Shown here: piece by piece, positions 55,229 to 64,000 of the stretch
How the letters are laid out: each line of letters opens with the position of its first letter
How positions within the stretch are numbered: position 1 is the stretch's first letter
Source: Shumkonia mesophila
Lineage (GTDB): Bacteria; Pseudomonadota; Alphaproteobacteria; Rhodospirillales; Shumkoniaceae
NCBI RefSeq assembly: GCF_026163695.1
Contig: NZ_JAOTID010000017.1
Location: 28,926-92,925, forward strand
Length of the DNA: 64,000 nt
Reading direction: 5' to 3'
Notes under the pieces: generated by a model
Seen by the model: the letters and a program-made list of their open reading frames with translations, nothing else
Databases searched by the model: none
What the model was told of the DNA's origin: nothing
Made by a program: the position numbers and the translations under genes

Positions 55229-55867
55229 TCAACTCGAAAATATGCCACCTGTGGCGCGACCGATCTCCCCCAGAAGCTGAGCAAGGGTGTCCAGCGCTTT
55301 GAGGACTTTCTGTCGCTCCGCCTCTCCTTCCGAAAGGTGTTCATTCTCTGCACCAATCATGCGACGAATGATTGCCGGCGCCTCGTCCTCGAATGGGGGC
55401 AACTCCTTGAGCAGGTTCAACCAATCCCCTTCGGCCTCGGCGGCGGCTTCAATGGCCCGGTTCAAGCAGTGCCGAATGATTACCCGTGAGGTTTTGTCGA
55501 TTGCTTCGGCTCGTTCCAGCCACTGCAATATCGGTTCAGCCGTACCATCCTCAGGAGAAGGTCGGGAAGGGAGATGGTACCAGGGCGCATCGCTTGATAG
55601 GCGTTCAAATGTACGAAACACGGGCTCAAAGCTCGCCAATGGATATCGTCCTGGCATGTACGTCCGATGGCGCCACAACTCCAGAATCAAATCCGCCGCT
55701 TCCCGTTGCGCTTGCGCCCGCTCCGGTCCGGTCGTCGCCTGCGCCTTCTCCATCAGTTCGGCCAAGTAGTGGGCCATCCAATGGGTGGTGACGTCCTCTT
55801 GGCCGTTCCGTTCAAGCAAAACAACTAGGGCCTTACCCAAGACGATGATTCTGTCCTGTGCCGTCAA
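55229..55867 (-). CDS. Small helical partner of the STAND NTPase (candidate Avs3b-like)
   Basis: The 212-residue product is all-helical, with no signal, membrane segment or catalytic motif: MTAQDRIIVLGKALVVLLER at the start, a middle LILELWRHRTYMPGRYPLAS and an acidic end with KVLKALDTLAQLLGEIGRAT. The start is TTG 55867, chosen because a perfect AGGAGG lies 8 bases upstream; it then overlaps the big gene by 35 bases, i.e. translational coupling. The longer frame to 55951 lacks such a site. Type 3 AVAST loci carry a small second gene, so it may be that component; this is inferred from position. Confidence 0.68.
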   Translation of the reverse strand: MTAQDRIIVLGKALVVLLERNGQEDVTTHWMAHYLAELMEKAQATTGPERAQAQREAADLILELWRHRTYMPGRYPLASFEPVFRTFERLSSDAPWYHLPSRPSPEDGTAEPILQWLERAEAIDKTSRVIIRHCLNRAIEAAAEAEGDWLNLLKELPPFEDEAPAIIRRMIGAENEHLSEGEAERQKVLKALDTLAQLLGEIGRATGGIFSS

Positions 55868-58800
55868 GCAGGTTTCCTCCTGGTTGCAGGACAAAAGCTC
55901 GACTTGTGGTTCGCCGGCGCTCTTCCTCCGAGTCGTCATAAATGTGCCCATCCTTGGCTCGCTCGACTCTTACCCAAATCACAAGATTCCGACTTGTTCG
56001 CCGCAGGAGTGCGTCCAACCCTCCAAAAGACGCTAGGAGACGACGCCCTCGATGACGTTCGGAATATGGATCACGTTCATCCCAATATCCCCACAATTGC
56101 GATCGAAAAACGATTCCCAAGGAAGCGGAATGCCACAAGCGCTCATCATCATGTGCCGTCAGGCCCAACAGACGCATGAGCGCGGGGCGTGGCGCAGCAG
56201 GTGGATATTGGATTCGACCCGATAGGGGATCATGCTGGTCAATTCCGCTCGGGACGTAACGACCGGCGGTCAGGTGCGACAAACGAAACCGAGTTGGAAG
56301 TACACGTTCCGGATAAGAACGTTCGGGAGGAAAGGCAAAGGTGTCCGGATCCGCAGCCGATTGCAGAGCTCGCATCAAAGCGCCCGAGGTTCTGGGATTG
56401 GCCAGCGCCGAAGAAATGCTTACGGTTTCGTCTCCGAAACTGTGTCTCTCGGACCACCGGCCCGAGACAACTAAACAATCCTGGTGTTCGGCGTCGAAAA
56501 GCATGTTGGCGAAATCGTCGCTGGCAACACCGTCCAGCCAGAGTTTCTCTGTTTCTTTTGGCGGCCGGTGTAGAGAAAGCCGGGGCGGCGACGGATCACG
56601 GCGGTCGGCAATCCAGCGCCCATCTGAGCGGCTCAGTCGGTGATCCTCGATCCATCGATTCCATTCACCCGCCACACCATCCTCGACCACGAGAGATGTC
56701 GTCTCGAAGAGTTCTCCAGAAGCACACATCATCCCGTGGATGGTTAGATAGAAATTCAGGTTGTCGGCCTTGGAATAACCGCCACGCGATGTATGAGTGT
56801 CCTCGCCCCGTAATACGCCTCGCTTCAGTCGTTGGTCGTTTCGCCAATCGAGACTGGCACCGTCAACGGAAAAACGCTTGCACCATGCGGCAACACGCGG
56901 ACCTACATCCCTGGCGGTTAGTCCGAACACTTGCCCAATGGCACTGAACCCGTAGCGGGATAGATCGTAGTCGAATCGGCAATCATCCTCCATCGCTGGT
57001 ATTCCCGGAGAAAGCCAGTTGTCCGACGAATAGGGATAAGGAGGGCGGGGCGCAGGCGGATGACGGCTTACACCAACCCGCTGAAGGTCTAGCAGTGCCT
57101 CCGCATCGATAGTCCCCGGCAAGGCGGCCTCTACGGCGAGACAGGCATCCCGAGCATAAAGCCGGATCACGGCGTGGGGCAGGCAACCGGCGCCAACCGC
57201 ATGACGAGCGATGGCAGTTACATGAGGTGCAATCATGGCCGGGTGATCGAGAGCGGCGCGGGATAGCGCCATCAGAAGGAACAATCGAGCATGCAGGTGA
57301 TAGAACGTTAGCCGCCGGTCGACGAAGGGGCCCGCATCGCAATGATCCATCCAGTCCACCAGATGGCCGAGCGCACCAGTTGCACCAAACATGCAGAGGC
57401 GACGTACGGCGTGTGCCGCACGCCAGCGCATCGTGATCTCCGGCGCACCAAGCGTGGCCCACACCAGCCCAGCAACCGCCTTTTCAATGTCCGATTCCGG
57501 TGCCAGTGCTTGATCCCACGGCCCGTCGCCGTCTTCGGCATCCAGTATCAGTTCGAACCGATCAAGTGCGAACCGGAGAATGTCCAAGGCTTCGGTGGGA
57601 GACACGGGTTTGGACAGCTCTTCACCGAGGGTGAGCAAATTCGATGAAGAGATCCCGTCAAGATGGGTCGCGGCCGCTTCCGCAAATCGGCGAACGATCC
57701 GCTCGCGTGGCCATTGCAGAAGCGACTCCAGATCCTGAATACGGAATGCAAGCCCGAAGTCACTCCCCATCAGTTCCAGTGCCCTGCGTTCTAGAACCTG
57801 CTCGGCGGCCACCTTCACCGCAGTCCGGATATCTGTTCCCGGCCACTCCTCGGCAAAACTTTTCAGTTCCCAGATGACACGCTCTGCGGAGAGCCGGCGT
57901 GAACCGACCACTGCTCGCACATAGCCGGATTGAAGCGCCCGTGGAGTCCGCCTTCGGATTTCATGAAGGCAAGGCACTTCTCGGAGGCGTTGGTCATCGG
58001 CATTTTCCGCGACCTCCAGGATGGCATCGAGCTCCTCGGAAGAGGCCCACGACTGCCCCCCCAGAATCGACTCCCAGTCGGGTAGCGACCTATCCTCCCG
58101 GACAGGTTTTGAAGAAAGCTCTGATGCGTACGATCGGTCCTCCGCAGGATTCATTTTGGCAAGACGGTCGTCAAGGCCGCGCGTATCCAGTCCATTCCTT
58201 CTGCCTACGGCGACAATTTCTTCCAAGTCGTGTCGCCCTCCACTTTCCACCAACACATCCCGGCAGCGGGTCGAAAAAATGACATCCTTGAGCGAGAGTG
58301 AGGCCGTATGGCTGAACAACGCTTCGAGGCTTTCTCCTCCTTTCCAATGAACTCCAAGCGTCTCCAACGCTGCCGCCGGGCCGGGTGCCATCAGGCCACG
58401 CCGGACGAGGTCCAGCGTCACACAGGGTAGAGTTTCGTCCAGTAGACCCCGACCACGATCTCGCCAGCGACTTACAACGGCTAACGCCGAGGGTGGGCAA
58501 AGGCGGGCCAGCGCTCCAGCAATCCGTTCCCAGGGAAATTTATGGTCCGCTACGACTTCTACCGCCTCGGCCACTCTTGAAACGCGGTAAGCCTCGGCTG
58601 AACCGGCAACGGCGTCTTCCACACCTGGCTTGTTGGCAAGTGCAAGAATGGTCTCCAGGCGCTCGCGTGCTTCGAAATCGAGACGGTCCAAGATTCGTAC
58701 CGCCTCATCGAGACAGCCACGCGTCAGGTCGATATGACTGGTCAATACCGAGCGGGCCAAAGATGCGTATGAACGAGCCGTTTCCGTCGCTCCCAACCGG

Positions 58801-61800
58801 GCAGAGGCGATTAGCAGATCAGCTTGATCGGCAAAGCGATGCGAGGCTTCGCCGGTTGCGGCATGCCGGGTAGCGGTTCTGGAAAGCTGGATAAGGAGCG
58901 GAAATTTCGCGATGATTTGACGTCGTGCCACCCAATCGTTCAACGAACCGACAAGCTCGGAATCGGCAAAGCCCAGCCGTAATGCCGTATCGAGTGTTAA
59001 CCGAGGAATGATTTTCAGAACGTCGTCGAACCGCCACGAACTGTACCGGTAGTCATTTTGTGCGATCTTCTTGGCATGTTCCGACAGCGTGTCCGCGACG
59101 GACCTTGTAGCTAAACTCCCGAGGAGGCCCTTAGCCCGAGTGAAAAACATGGGTAGCACCGCCCCATAAAAGCGCTCGAACTCTTGAAGGGTCTCTCCCT
59201 TCAACCTGGTGGCTTTTTTCTCTTTGAGGCTTTCAGGTTTAAGATCGTCGATTCCACAATCCCGACCGTGAAGCACCGCATCCAACGAAGCTGCGCGCAA
59301 TAGAGTGACGCGGTCGTCTGGAATGTCCCCAACCGGCGTCGGCAAATGATCACGAAGCTCAGGCCGGTGGTGGGCGAGCAACGTCCCAGCTAGTTCTCGT
59401 TTGCCCACGACGGCAAGCCACTCCGCCAGGATTACGGCGCCATGGCGTATTGTGGAGATGTCGTCGTCCGGATAAGACATTCCGAGTTCATCCGAAGGGC
59501 TGGATTCTAACAAGAGATTGCCCAATTTCAGCGCGACGTCGTCGGAAAGGCCCATGGACACTTCGTCCATAGCGACGAGGACGCCGAGGTGAAAGAAGAC
59601 ATCCGGTTCGTCCACCGCGCACAGTTCCGACAGCAGGTCCAACTGCCCATGATCAATCAGGCGATCGGCCAAACACCTCCCAAGCCTAACCCGAACCCAT
59701 GGGCGCCAGTTCAAGCTGTGTCGGTACGCAGCTTTTGCCCCGGCGGCGATCAGCCCAGCATGGGTCAGCGCAACGAGCGCAACGATGAGTTCCTTGATTT
59801 CGTAGCGCTTTTTTGCGCGCACACTGTCGTCGATCCAGATTGCCGCCTGACGTATATGGGGCAGAGCCTCGGGCAGAAGCGTTTTTGATAAAGCGAAGAC
59901 CTCCGCTCGATCCGCCAAGCCCCACCCCTTCCAAAGATCGCGATGTTGACGGAACAACAAATCGGCCACGTCGTCAGGCCGCATTGTCACCGCGAACAGG
60001 TCGGCATTTTCCCGGATGAACTGGGCTTGACGAGTCTGTGTGGCGGCCTCCTCTGCCACTCGGATGAACAGCTTCGCAGCGTCAGCTTGACGCCCATCCC
60101 GAAGAGCCGCACGCAAGGCATACGCGATGCGCATGCGAACGATGTCGCGCCGGGTAAGCGGATCGGTTTCGGCCGGACCATCGTCACTCAGCGCCAGCGT
60201 CTGCAACCCGTCCTGCCGCCCCGCCTCGTAGAGCAATCGGGGTAGCGCCATGGCTACATAGGCATCGTATCCGGCCTGCGCCTCAAGACGATCGGCCGCA
60301 CGGGCGTAGTCTTCGGTTTTGCCAGGGAACTGTTGGCGGAACCAATGCTCAACCGGCTCGTCGCGGAACTGGACACCATCCTCTCGGATCAAAAGTGGCT
60401 GCGGTAGATCAGCGACAAAACTCTGGATGGCACTCTCCGGAACGCCGGCCGCCCGGGCGAGCACGGGCACCGGCACGAACGGCGGCAACTGGCCTAGCAG
60501 AAAGCAAAGCTGGTCCACAATATCCGAGATCTCGGTGGTCTCCCGAACTGCTGTCAGGGCACGCTCGACCTCCTCCGCAATTAGGTCATCCACCGTGCGG
60601 CCGGCCGGTCCAAGCATGGCGATGAGCGTTTGTCCGTCCTCAGGGTTCCTTGCAAGGAAATAGAATTGGACGCGGGGATTCCCGAGGGTGAGCCGATGGA
60701 ACGTCTCGGCCACCGTGTCATCAGCATCGGGCAACCGACGGCGAAGATGTGCGGTGGTTTCCGCTGGCGTGAAACCTTTAAGCTCAATAACAGGCTCTTG
60801 TGAATGAGCCTTGAGCTTCTCCACTCTGTGCGGACGTGCAAAGGCTACGATGCGGCAGCCGTCTGGGGGGGATTCCTGGAGCAGCCCCCATACGAATGCC
60901 GTGTCGTGTGCTTCTTCCGCAGCCATGGCGGAATTGTCGGCCGCATCCAGCACGATGACGACGAGAGCATCTGGATTACGTGCCCGGACCGTTGCGGCTG
61001 CCTGTATCAGACGGGTTCGGAACGCTTCATAGTACTCGTGATCCTCCGCCCTCAAAGGCAACAGCGGATCGCACAGGCCCTGTATCGCTAGCTCATTGCA
61101 AATCTGCGTCAACGCCACTCGAGGCAAATGTCGAGGCTGCCGAAGCCGGCGATAAGAACCATTACAAAATCCATCAAACACCACCGTCTTCGATCCAGAT
61201 GGCATCAGTGAGCCAAGGATTTGCGCGAGGACGGTTTTACCGGTGCCTCCTGAAGCGGTCACCACCACCGGCCACTTTGCCTTAACGACGACATCGGCCA
61301 CCGTCTGGTCATGCGTTCGCTGAATTATCGGGCCGCAGTCCGGAAAGTCCGCAGGCGCAGGCAGCAAGTCGCGTTCAGTGACGTTCAGTACTGCGAGCAG
61401 CTTGTCCCGATTGATGGCGGGGTGGTTGCGTGCCTCCGGCAACGCCTCTTTTCGCACCAGTTCGGTGAGCCGAAGTGCGACATCCGGATCGAAACCGGGA
61501 ATGAAAGCGCTTAGCTCTTGTCCCAACAACACCGCCTGGGAATTGTGGTCCGGCTCTCCACCAGGCATATCGACCAGCCGCACGAAGGCGCAAAAGTCGT
61601 CATCGATCAGCCTGGTTTCTTTCTTAAGCCGATTGTAGGCGTTGCGGGCGTACCCCTTGAGGCTGCCACAATCGCCAGCGCGGGCTGCGGCCAGCGCCGT
61701 TACGACATTTTTCGAAATCGGCCGGTTCGTGACCAGAACGAACGATAGGCGATTGTTGACCACCTCCCGCCCCAACTCCGCAACAAGCTCGGAATACCGT

Positions 61801-62144
61801 TGGGCGAAATAAGACAATGGTTCGTCGAGGTCCGATGCCGCGAGAGGTATATCGGCTCGGGTAGTCGAGTGCTTGTGCTGATAGTATCCAATTCTACTGG
61901 CTTCTCGAATGTTTTCGCTGCCGTAGTACTCAGCAGTGTCGATGCCCAACTCGCCCGATCTTACCGATAAGCCTTCGGCCCTTGATGCACCTTCAATTTT
62001 CACGGCAACCAGACGACATCCCGGATCGACATCCGTTGCCAACAAACGTGTGAGTCGGCGGGCTGTCCATTGGATGTGGAAATCGTCTCCGGCGTTGCTT
62101 GCCCGAGGTTTGATCAGATCGTCAGTCACGGAACGAGTGCCCAC
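55833..62144 (-). CDS. avs3a: Giant STAND NTPase with N-terminal Cap4/DUF4297-like nuclease (Avs3-like antiphage protein)
   Basis: Avs proteins detect phage proteins (terminase or portal) through a large C-terminal sensor, oligomerise, and switch on an N-terminal effector. Counting from GTG 62144 (2,103 residues), a nuclease-like domain lies at about 15-215, with ASNAGDDFHIQWTARRLTRL, Asp69 (GIDTAEYYGS) and Gln89-x-Lys91 (YYQHKHST), the Q-x-K form of PD-(D/E)XK seen in Cap4. The NTPase has Walker A ASGGTGKT (297-304) and Walker B LVVIVLDAADN (Asp400). The remaining ~1,500 residues are a helical-repeat-type sensor. GTG 62129 is an alternative start; the frame to 62300 looks non-coding. Confidence 0.82.
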   Translation of the reverse strand: MGTRSVTDDLIKPRASNAGDDFHIQWTARRLTRLLATDVDPGCRLVAVKIEGASRAEGLSVRSGELGIDTAEYYGSENIREASRIGYYQHKHSTTRADIPLAASDLDEPLSYFAQRYSELVAELGREVVNNRLSFVLVTNRPISKNVVTALAAARAGDCGSLKGYARNAYNRLKKETRLIDDDFCAFVRLVDMPGGEPDHNSQAVLLGQELSAFIPGFDPDVALRLTELVRKEALPEARNHPAINRDKLLAVLNVTERDLLPAPADFPDCGPIIQRTHDQTVADVVVKAKWPVVVTASGGTGKTVLAQILGSLMPSGSKTVVFDGFCNGSYRRLRQPRHLPRVALTQICNELAIQGLCDPLLPLRAEDHEYYEAFRTRLIQAAATVRARNPDALVVIVLDAADNSAMAAEEAHDTAFVWGLLQESPPDGCRIVAFARPHRVEKLKAHSQEPVIELKGFTPAETTAHLRRRLPDADDTVAETFHRLTLGNPRVQFYFLARNPEDGQTLIAMLGPAGRTVDDLIAEEVERALTAVRETTEISDIVDQLCFLLGQLPPFVPVPVLARAAGVPESAIQSFVADLPQPLLIREDGVQFRDEPVEHWFRQQFPGKTEDYARAADRLEAQAGYDAYVAMALPRLLYEAGRQDGLQTLALSDDGPAETDPLTRRDIVRMRIAYALRAALRDGRQADAAKLFIRVAEEAATQTRQAQFIRENADLFAVTMRPDDVADLLFRQHRDLWKGWGLADRAEVFALSKTLLPEALPHIRQAAIWIDDSVRAKKRYEIKELIVALVALTHAGLIAAGAKAAYRHSLNWRPWVRVRLGRCLADRLIDHGQLDLLSELCAVDEPDVFFHLGVLVAMDEVSMGLSDDVALKLGNLLLESSPSDELGMSYPDDDISTIRHGAVILAEWLAVVGKRELAGTLLAHHRPELRDHLPTPVGDIPDDRVTLLRAASLDAVLHGRDCGIDDLKPESLKEKKATRLKGETLQEFERFYGAVLPMFFTRAKGLLGSLATRSVADTLSEHAKKIAQNDYRYSSWRFDDVLKIIPRLTLDTALRLGFADSELVGSLNDWVARRQIIAKFPLLIQLSRTATRHAATGEASHRFADQADLLIASARLGATETARSYASLARSVLTSHIDLTRGCLDEAVRILDRLDFEARERLETILALANKPGVEDAVAGSAEAYRVSRVAEAVEVVADHKFPWERIAGALARLCPPSALAVVSRWRDRGRGLLDETLPCVTLDLVRRGLMAPGPAAALETLGVHWKGGESLEALFSHTASLSLKDVIFSTRCRDVLVESGGRHDLEEIVAVGRRNGLDTRGLDDRLAKMNPAEDRSYASELSSKPVREDRSLPDWESILGGQSWASSEELDAILEVAENADDQRLREVPCLHEIRRRTPRALQSGYVRAVVGSRRLSAERVIWELKSFAEEWPGTDIRTAVKVAAEQVLERRALELMGSDFGLAFRIQDLESLLQWPRERIVRRFAEAAATHLDGISSSNLLTLGEELSKPVSPTEALDILRFALDRFELILDAEDGDGPWDQALAPESDIEKAVAGLVWATLGAPEITMRWRAAHAVRRLCMFGATGALGHLVDWMDHCDAGPFVDRRLTFYHLHARLFLLMALSRAALDHPAMIAPHVTAIARHAVGAGCLPHAVIRLYARDACLAVEAALPGTIDAEALLDLQRVGVSRHPPAPRPPYPYSSDNWLSPGIPAMEDDCRFDYDLSRYGFSAIGQVFGLTARDVGPRVAAWCKRFSVDGASLDWRNDQRLKRGVLRGEDTHTSRGGYSKADNLNFYLTIHGMMCASGELFETTSLVVEDGVAGEWNRWIEDHRLSRSDGRWIADRRDPSPPRLSLHRPPKETEKLWLDGVASDDFANMLFDAEHQDCLVVSGRWSERHSFGDETVSISSALANPRTSGALMRALQSAADPDTFAFPPERSYPERVLPTRFRLSHLTAGRYVPSGIDQHDPLSGRIQYPPAAPRPALMRLLGLTAHDDERLWHSASLGIVFRSQLWGYWDERDPYSERHRGRRLLASFGGLDALLRRTSRNLVIWVRVERAKDGHIYDDSEEERRRTTSRAFVLQPGGNLLDGTGQNHRLG

Positions 62145-62604
62145 CAAATCCGAGATGATGCCGTGTGGGCTTCCCCCGCGGCCTCGAAGGAACCCCACAT
62201 ATAAAGAATTTGTATGCAAAAGCCCTAATACGGAAAAAAGAGGGCAATAAGGATAACTCCTGCGCAAACCTTGGATTGCAGAAGAGCATACCGTACCCAA
62301 GAGCTAGAAACAGCTTCAGAACGTCGTTACGTTTGACTGCGGCAATTCGCGCGCCCGTTTGGCGAGCAAAATCGATGGACTGAAGACGGGAGAGGCAGCC
62401 TCGCAGGCTTGAACAGCTTGGACCGATCCCGCAAAGCGAATTTCTGATCTCGGGTCAAGTTCGTCCATGAAGGCAGCCTAGAGCCCATCTTTGACATTCG
62501 GTTGGCCGACCGCAGTGCTTGAACTCGGCCGTTCAGTCCTGCTGGCATCGAACAATAGCAGCGGCGCCCACCAAGCCGGCGCAGGCTACCAAGGCGAAAT
62601 GCCG
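62145..62604. other. Gene-free region upstream of the STAND operon
   Basis: These 460 bases hold no supported gene. The part next to the operon (62200-62300) is AT-rich and is the most likely promoter region, but no convincing -35/-10 pair stands out. No repeats or RNA structures were recognised. Confidence 0.5.
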
Positions 62605-63684
62605 TCACGGCGCCTGCCATTCTCGTAGCCAAGCTTCACCCTCGGCAATCATCTCTGCAATAGGGTCACCAGAAAGATCGGCACCTCGATTTCGTCCACT
62701 GCCGGCCACCTCGAAACATTGAAAGAATTTGTCCGCGATCTGCTGTGCGAACTTTTCCGGCCACCACTGGGCGAGAATCTCGGCTTGTCCCGGATAGTCT
62801 TCGGTCGCTGTCGACCCGCAGAAAAGTGCGCTCGCGGTCTCGCGGAGTGCCCGATCAGCGGTGGCAAAGACATATTGCTGATTGGTGTGTTCACGTTGTG
62901 CAACTAGCCTGAGGAACTCACTAAGGTAGGTAATATCCCATGCCGCATTACGGGCACCTGCGATCGCTCGTTCGCGATCCTCTGCCCTTAGCTGTTTCAT
63001 CATTTTGCCTGCACGCACCGTCGGCCCAAAATGACGCGCGGCATAGACGGCTGCGGGACCGGCAAAGATGAAATCGTCGATCATCCAATCGAGTAGAGCG
63101 AACATGGCTGGGGGTTGCCTGCCCACCTCAAGTGTGAGTCGAGCCATTTTCAAGGAAACGATATAGTTTCGCCTCCAACGCTTTAGAGGCCGCACGAGGT
63201 CGTGCGGTTCGAGCGGTGCAATCGGGCCAAGGTCGATCTTGTGGCACCGCCGCATTGCGATGTCGATCCATTTGGTGGCAGCACCGCGATCCGCCGCCCT
63301 AAACCAGGAGAGTTCTCCTTGCGCCGAGGCGTTACCAACGGAGGATGCTAGTTCGTGAAAGGCGAGCCCCGGCTCGATATCAAGATTCATTGCCTGCGCG
63401 AATGCCATTAGGTTGATGGCAACTTCCGTCGGATAGTCCCATCGACGCGGCGTCCCTTCAGTCGCGAGCCTAGCCATCCGCGACGCGAGATTCCGATCAA
63501 CGAGGACTACGGTCGAGATCTCGTCGATGTCCTCGGCATAAGTAAGTGCGCTTAGGTCGAGGAGCCCGACCGAAGGCGGAATCCAACCCGGCACCAGACA
63601 CTCCAGCCGTAAAAGGCGCTCTGCGATTAATCGCACATCGGCGAGAGGGAAATCCGGATCGAGAAAAACCACAAAACTACCCAA
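62605..63684 (-). CDS. Uncharacterised island protein (359 residues)
   Basis: The product is soluble and mostly helical. The N-terminal part has alternating strands and acidic residues (VVFLDPDFPLADVRLIAERL, then STVVLVDRNLASRMARLA) that weakly recall a PIN-like or HAD-like alpha/beta fold; a second strand-like YVFATADRALRETASAL lies in the C-terminal third. No catalytic motif can be assigned. TTG 63684 has GGAG 7 bases upstream; GTG 63735 and GTG 63672 are alternatives. It is on the same strand as the Avs-like operon, 460 bases upstream, so it may be an unrelated cargo gene or an accessory factor. Confidence 0.6.
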   Translation of the reverse strand: MGSFVVFLDPDFPLADVRLIAERLLRLECLVPGWIPPSVGLLDLSALTYAEDIDEISTVVLVDRNLASRMARLATEGTPRRWDYPTEVAINLMAFAQAMNLDIEPGLAFHELASSVGNASAQGELSWFRAADRGAATKWIDIAMRRCHKIDLGPIAPLEPHDLVRPLKRWRRNYIVSLKMARLTLEVGRQPPAMFALLDWMIDDFIFAGPAAVYAARHFGPTVRAGKMMKQLRAEDRERAIAGARNAAWDITYLSEFLRLVAQREHTNQQYVFATADRALRETASALFCGSTATEDYPGQAEILAQWWPEKFAQQIADKFFQCFEVAGSGRNRGADLSGDPIAEMIAEGEAWLREWQAP

Positions 63685-63897
63685 CGCCGCGCTCCATAGG
63701 GACGATGGCCTCCCCCCGCCGCCGCAGATCTGCACACCAATAATAGATTCCCTGCTTAATGATATCGATCACAGTAAGTAAGCAGGTGAACAGCTTCCTA
63801 CCTGTCACGGCCGCCTTATGTGATGGTCGATCTTGATGCAAAATTGAGCTTTTCTACTGGGCATGTATACGATGATCTAAACATTGTTGAGATAAAA

Positions 63898-64000
63898 TTA
63901 GGAGGAAGGCACCTCATAGGTCCTGACATGAGACCGAAGTTTCCTCCGGTCATAGGTAGAGCCCAGGATGGTGTTGATGCCCGATATGGGCGGTGATGGC
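63898..64000 (-). CDS. Possible C-terminal end of a gene running off the right edge
   Basis: A minus-strand frame is open from the right edge to TAA at 63898-63900 and would end ...DRRKLRSHVRTYEVPSS. The 33 codons are too few to judge, and other frames are also open in part. It is listed only because composition rises in GC here compared with the AT-rich 63740-63897 spacer. Confidence 0.2.
   Translation of the reverse strand, partial: PSPPISGINTILGSTYDRRKLRSHVRTYEVPSS

Noticed and set aside
55868..55951. Longer start of the small partner gene
   Set aside because: It would overlap the large gene by 119 bases and has no Shine-Dalgarno, while TTG 55867 has a perfect AGGAGG 8 bases upstream.
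62145..62300. Extended N terminus of the giant STAND protein
   Set aside because: It begins with TTG, lacks a ribosome-binding site and shows no fold-like sequence; the nuclease-like domain begins right after GTG 62144.

Overview
The window reads as a high-GC alphaproteobacterial chromosome, most likely Rhodospirillales (Magnetospirillum/Rhodospirillaceae-like). This is inferred from protein character (alphaproteobacterial RpoH, PtsP/EI-Ntr next to LysC, RodZ-IspG-HisS, NDUFAF5-like and UbiG methyltransferases, a DivK-like receiver beside rpmG), not from a database search. About 1-49.6 kb is mostly ordinary chromosome. From the tRNA-Glu(CTC) gene at 49.57 kb to the right edge the sequence is more AT-rich, its proteins are unlike the housekeeping set, and it looks like a genomic island carrying defence-type genes.

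Layout. 0-8.1 kb is a minus-strand chain lysC > nitronate monooxygenase-like > ptsP, then rodZ > ispG > hisS (hisS runs off the left edge). 8.2-16.7 kb holds ubiG, a DUF1178 protein, two methyltransferases, a monothiol-size glutaredoxin, comF, sfsA, map, radC and an aldo/keto reductase. 16.9-23.2 kb is a looser accessory stretch of small exported or unknown proteins, a VOC protein flanked by inverted REP-type repeats, a membrane-anchored SNase-like nuclease, a lipoprotein trypsin-like protease and a membrane coiled-coil protein. 23.2-36.6 kb holds an MFS transporter, an amidase-like hydrolase, purB, a quinone-oxidoreductase-like MDR protein, the dprA-topA-rnr run, an S41 peptidase, rpmG and a receiver protein. 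36.7-49.5 kb holds a 32-residue membrane microprotein, a CRP-family regulator, a ChaN-PDZ lipoprotein, purA, an SDR, a PfpI-like protein, a tail-anchored pseudokinase plus membrane partner, rpoH, rluD, and a coupled cluster of small membrane protein, JAMM peptidase and threonine aldolase.

Island (49.65-64 kb). It carries a PD-(D/E)XK nuclease-like gene broken by an in-frame TGA, a HhH-GPD glycosylase-like protein, a PGN_0703-type restriction endonuclease, a GIY-YIG-like protein with an internal duplication, a lipoprotein, an XRE regulator, and a roughly 2,100-residue STAND NTPase with an N-terminal Cap4/DUF4297-like nuclease (Avs3-like), translationally coupled to a small helical partner that starts at TTG behind a perfect Shine-Dalgarno.

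Regulation. Three CRP-type palindromes (17671, 19683, 36960) stand in front of small or exported proteins. In the first two, the spacing from box to a TAAAAT/TACAAT -10 is identical (21 nt), the geometry of class II CRP-activated promoters; the window also encodes a CRP-family protein whose cAMP-site and TGTGA-reading residues are conserved. REP/BIME-like palindromic repeats of two families fill several intergenic gaps.
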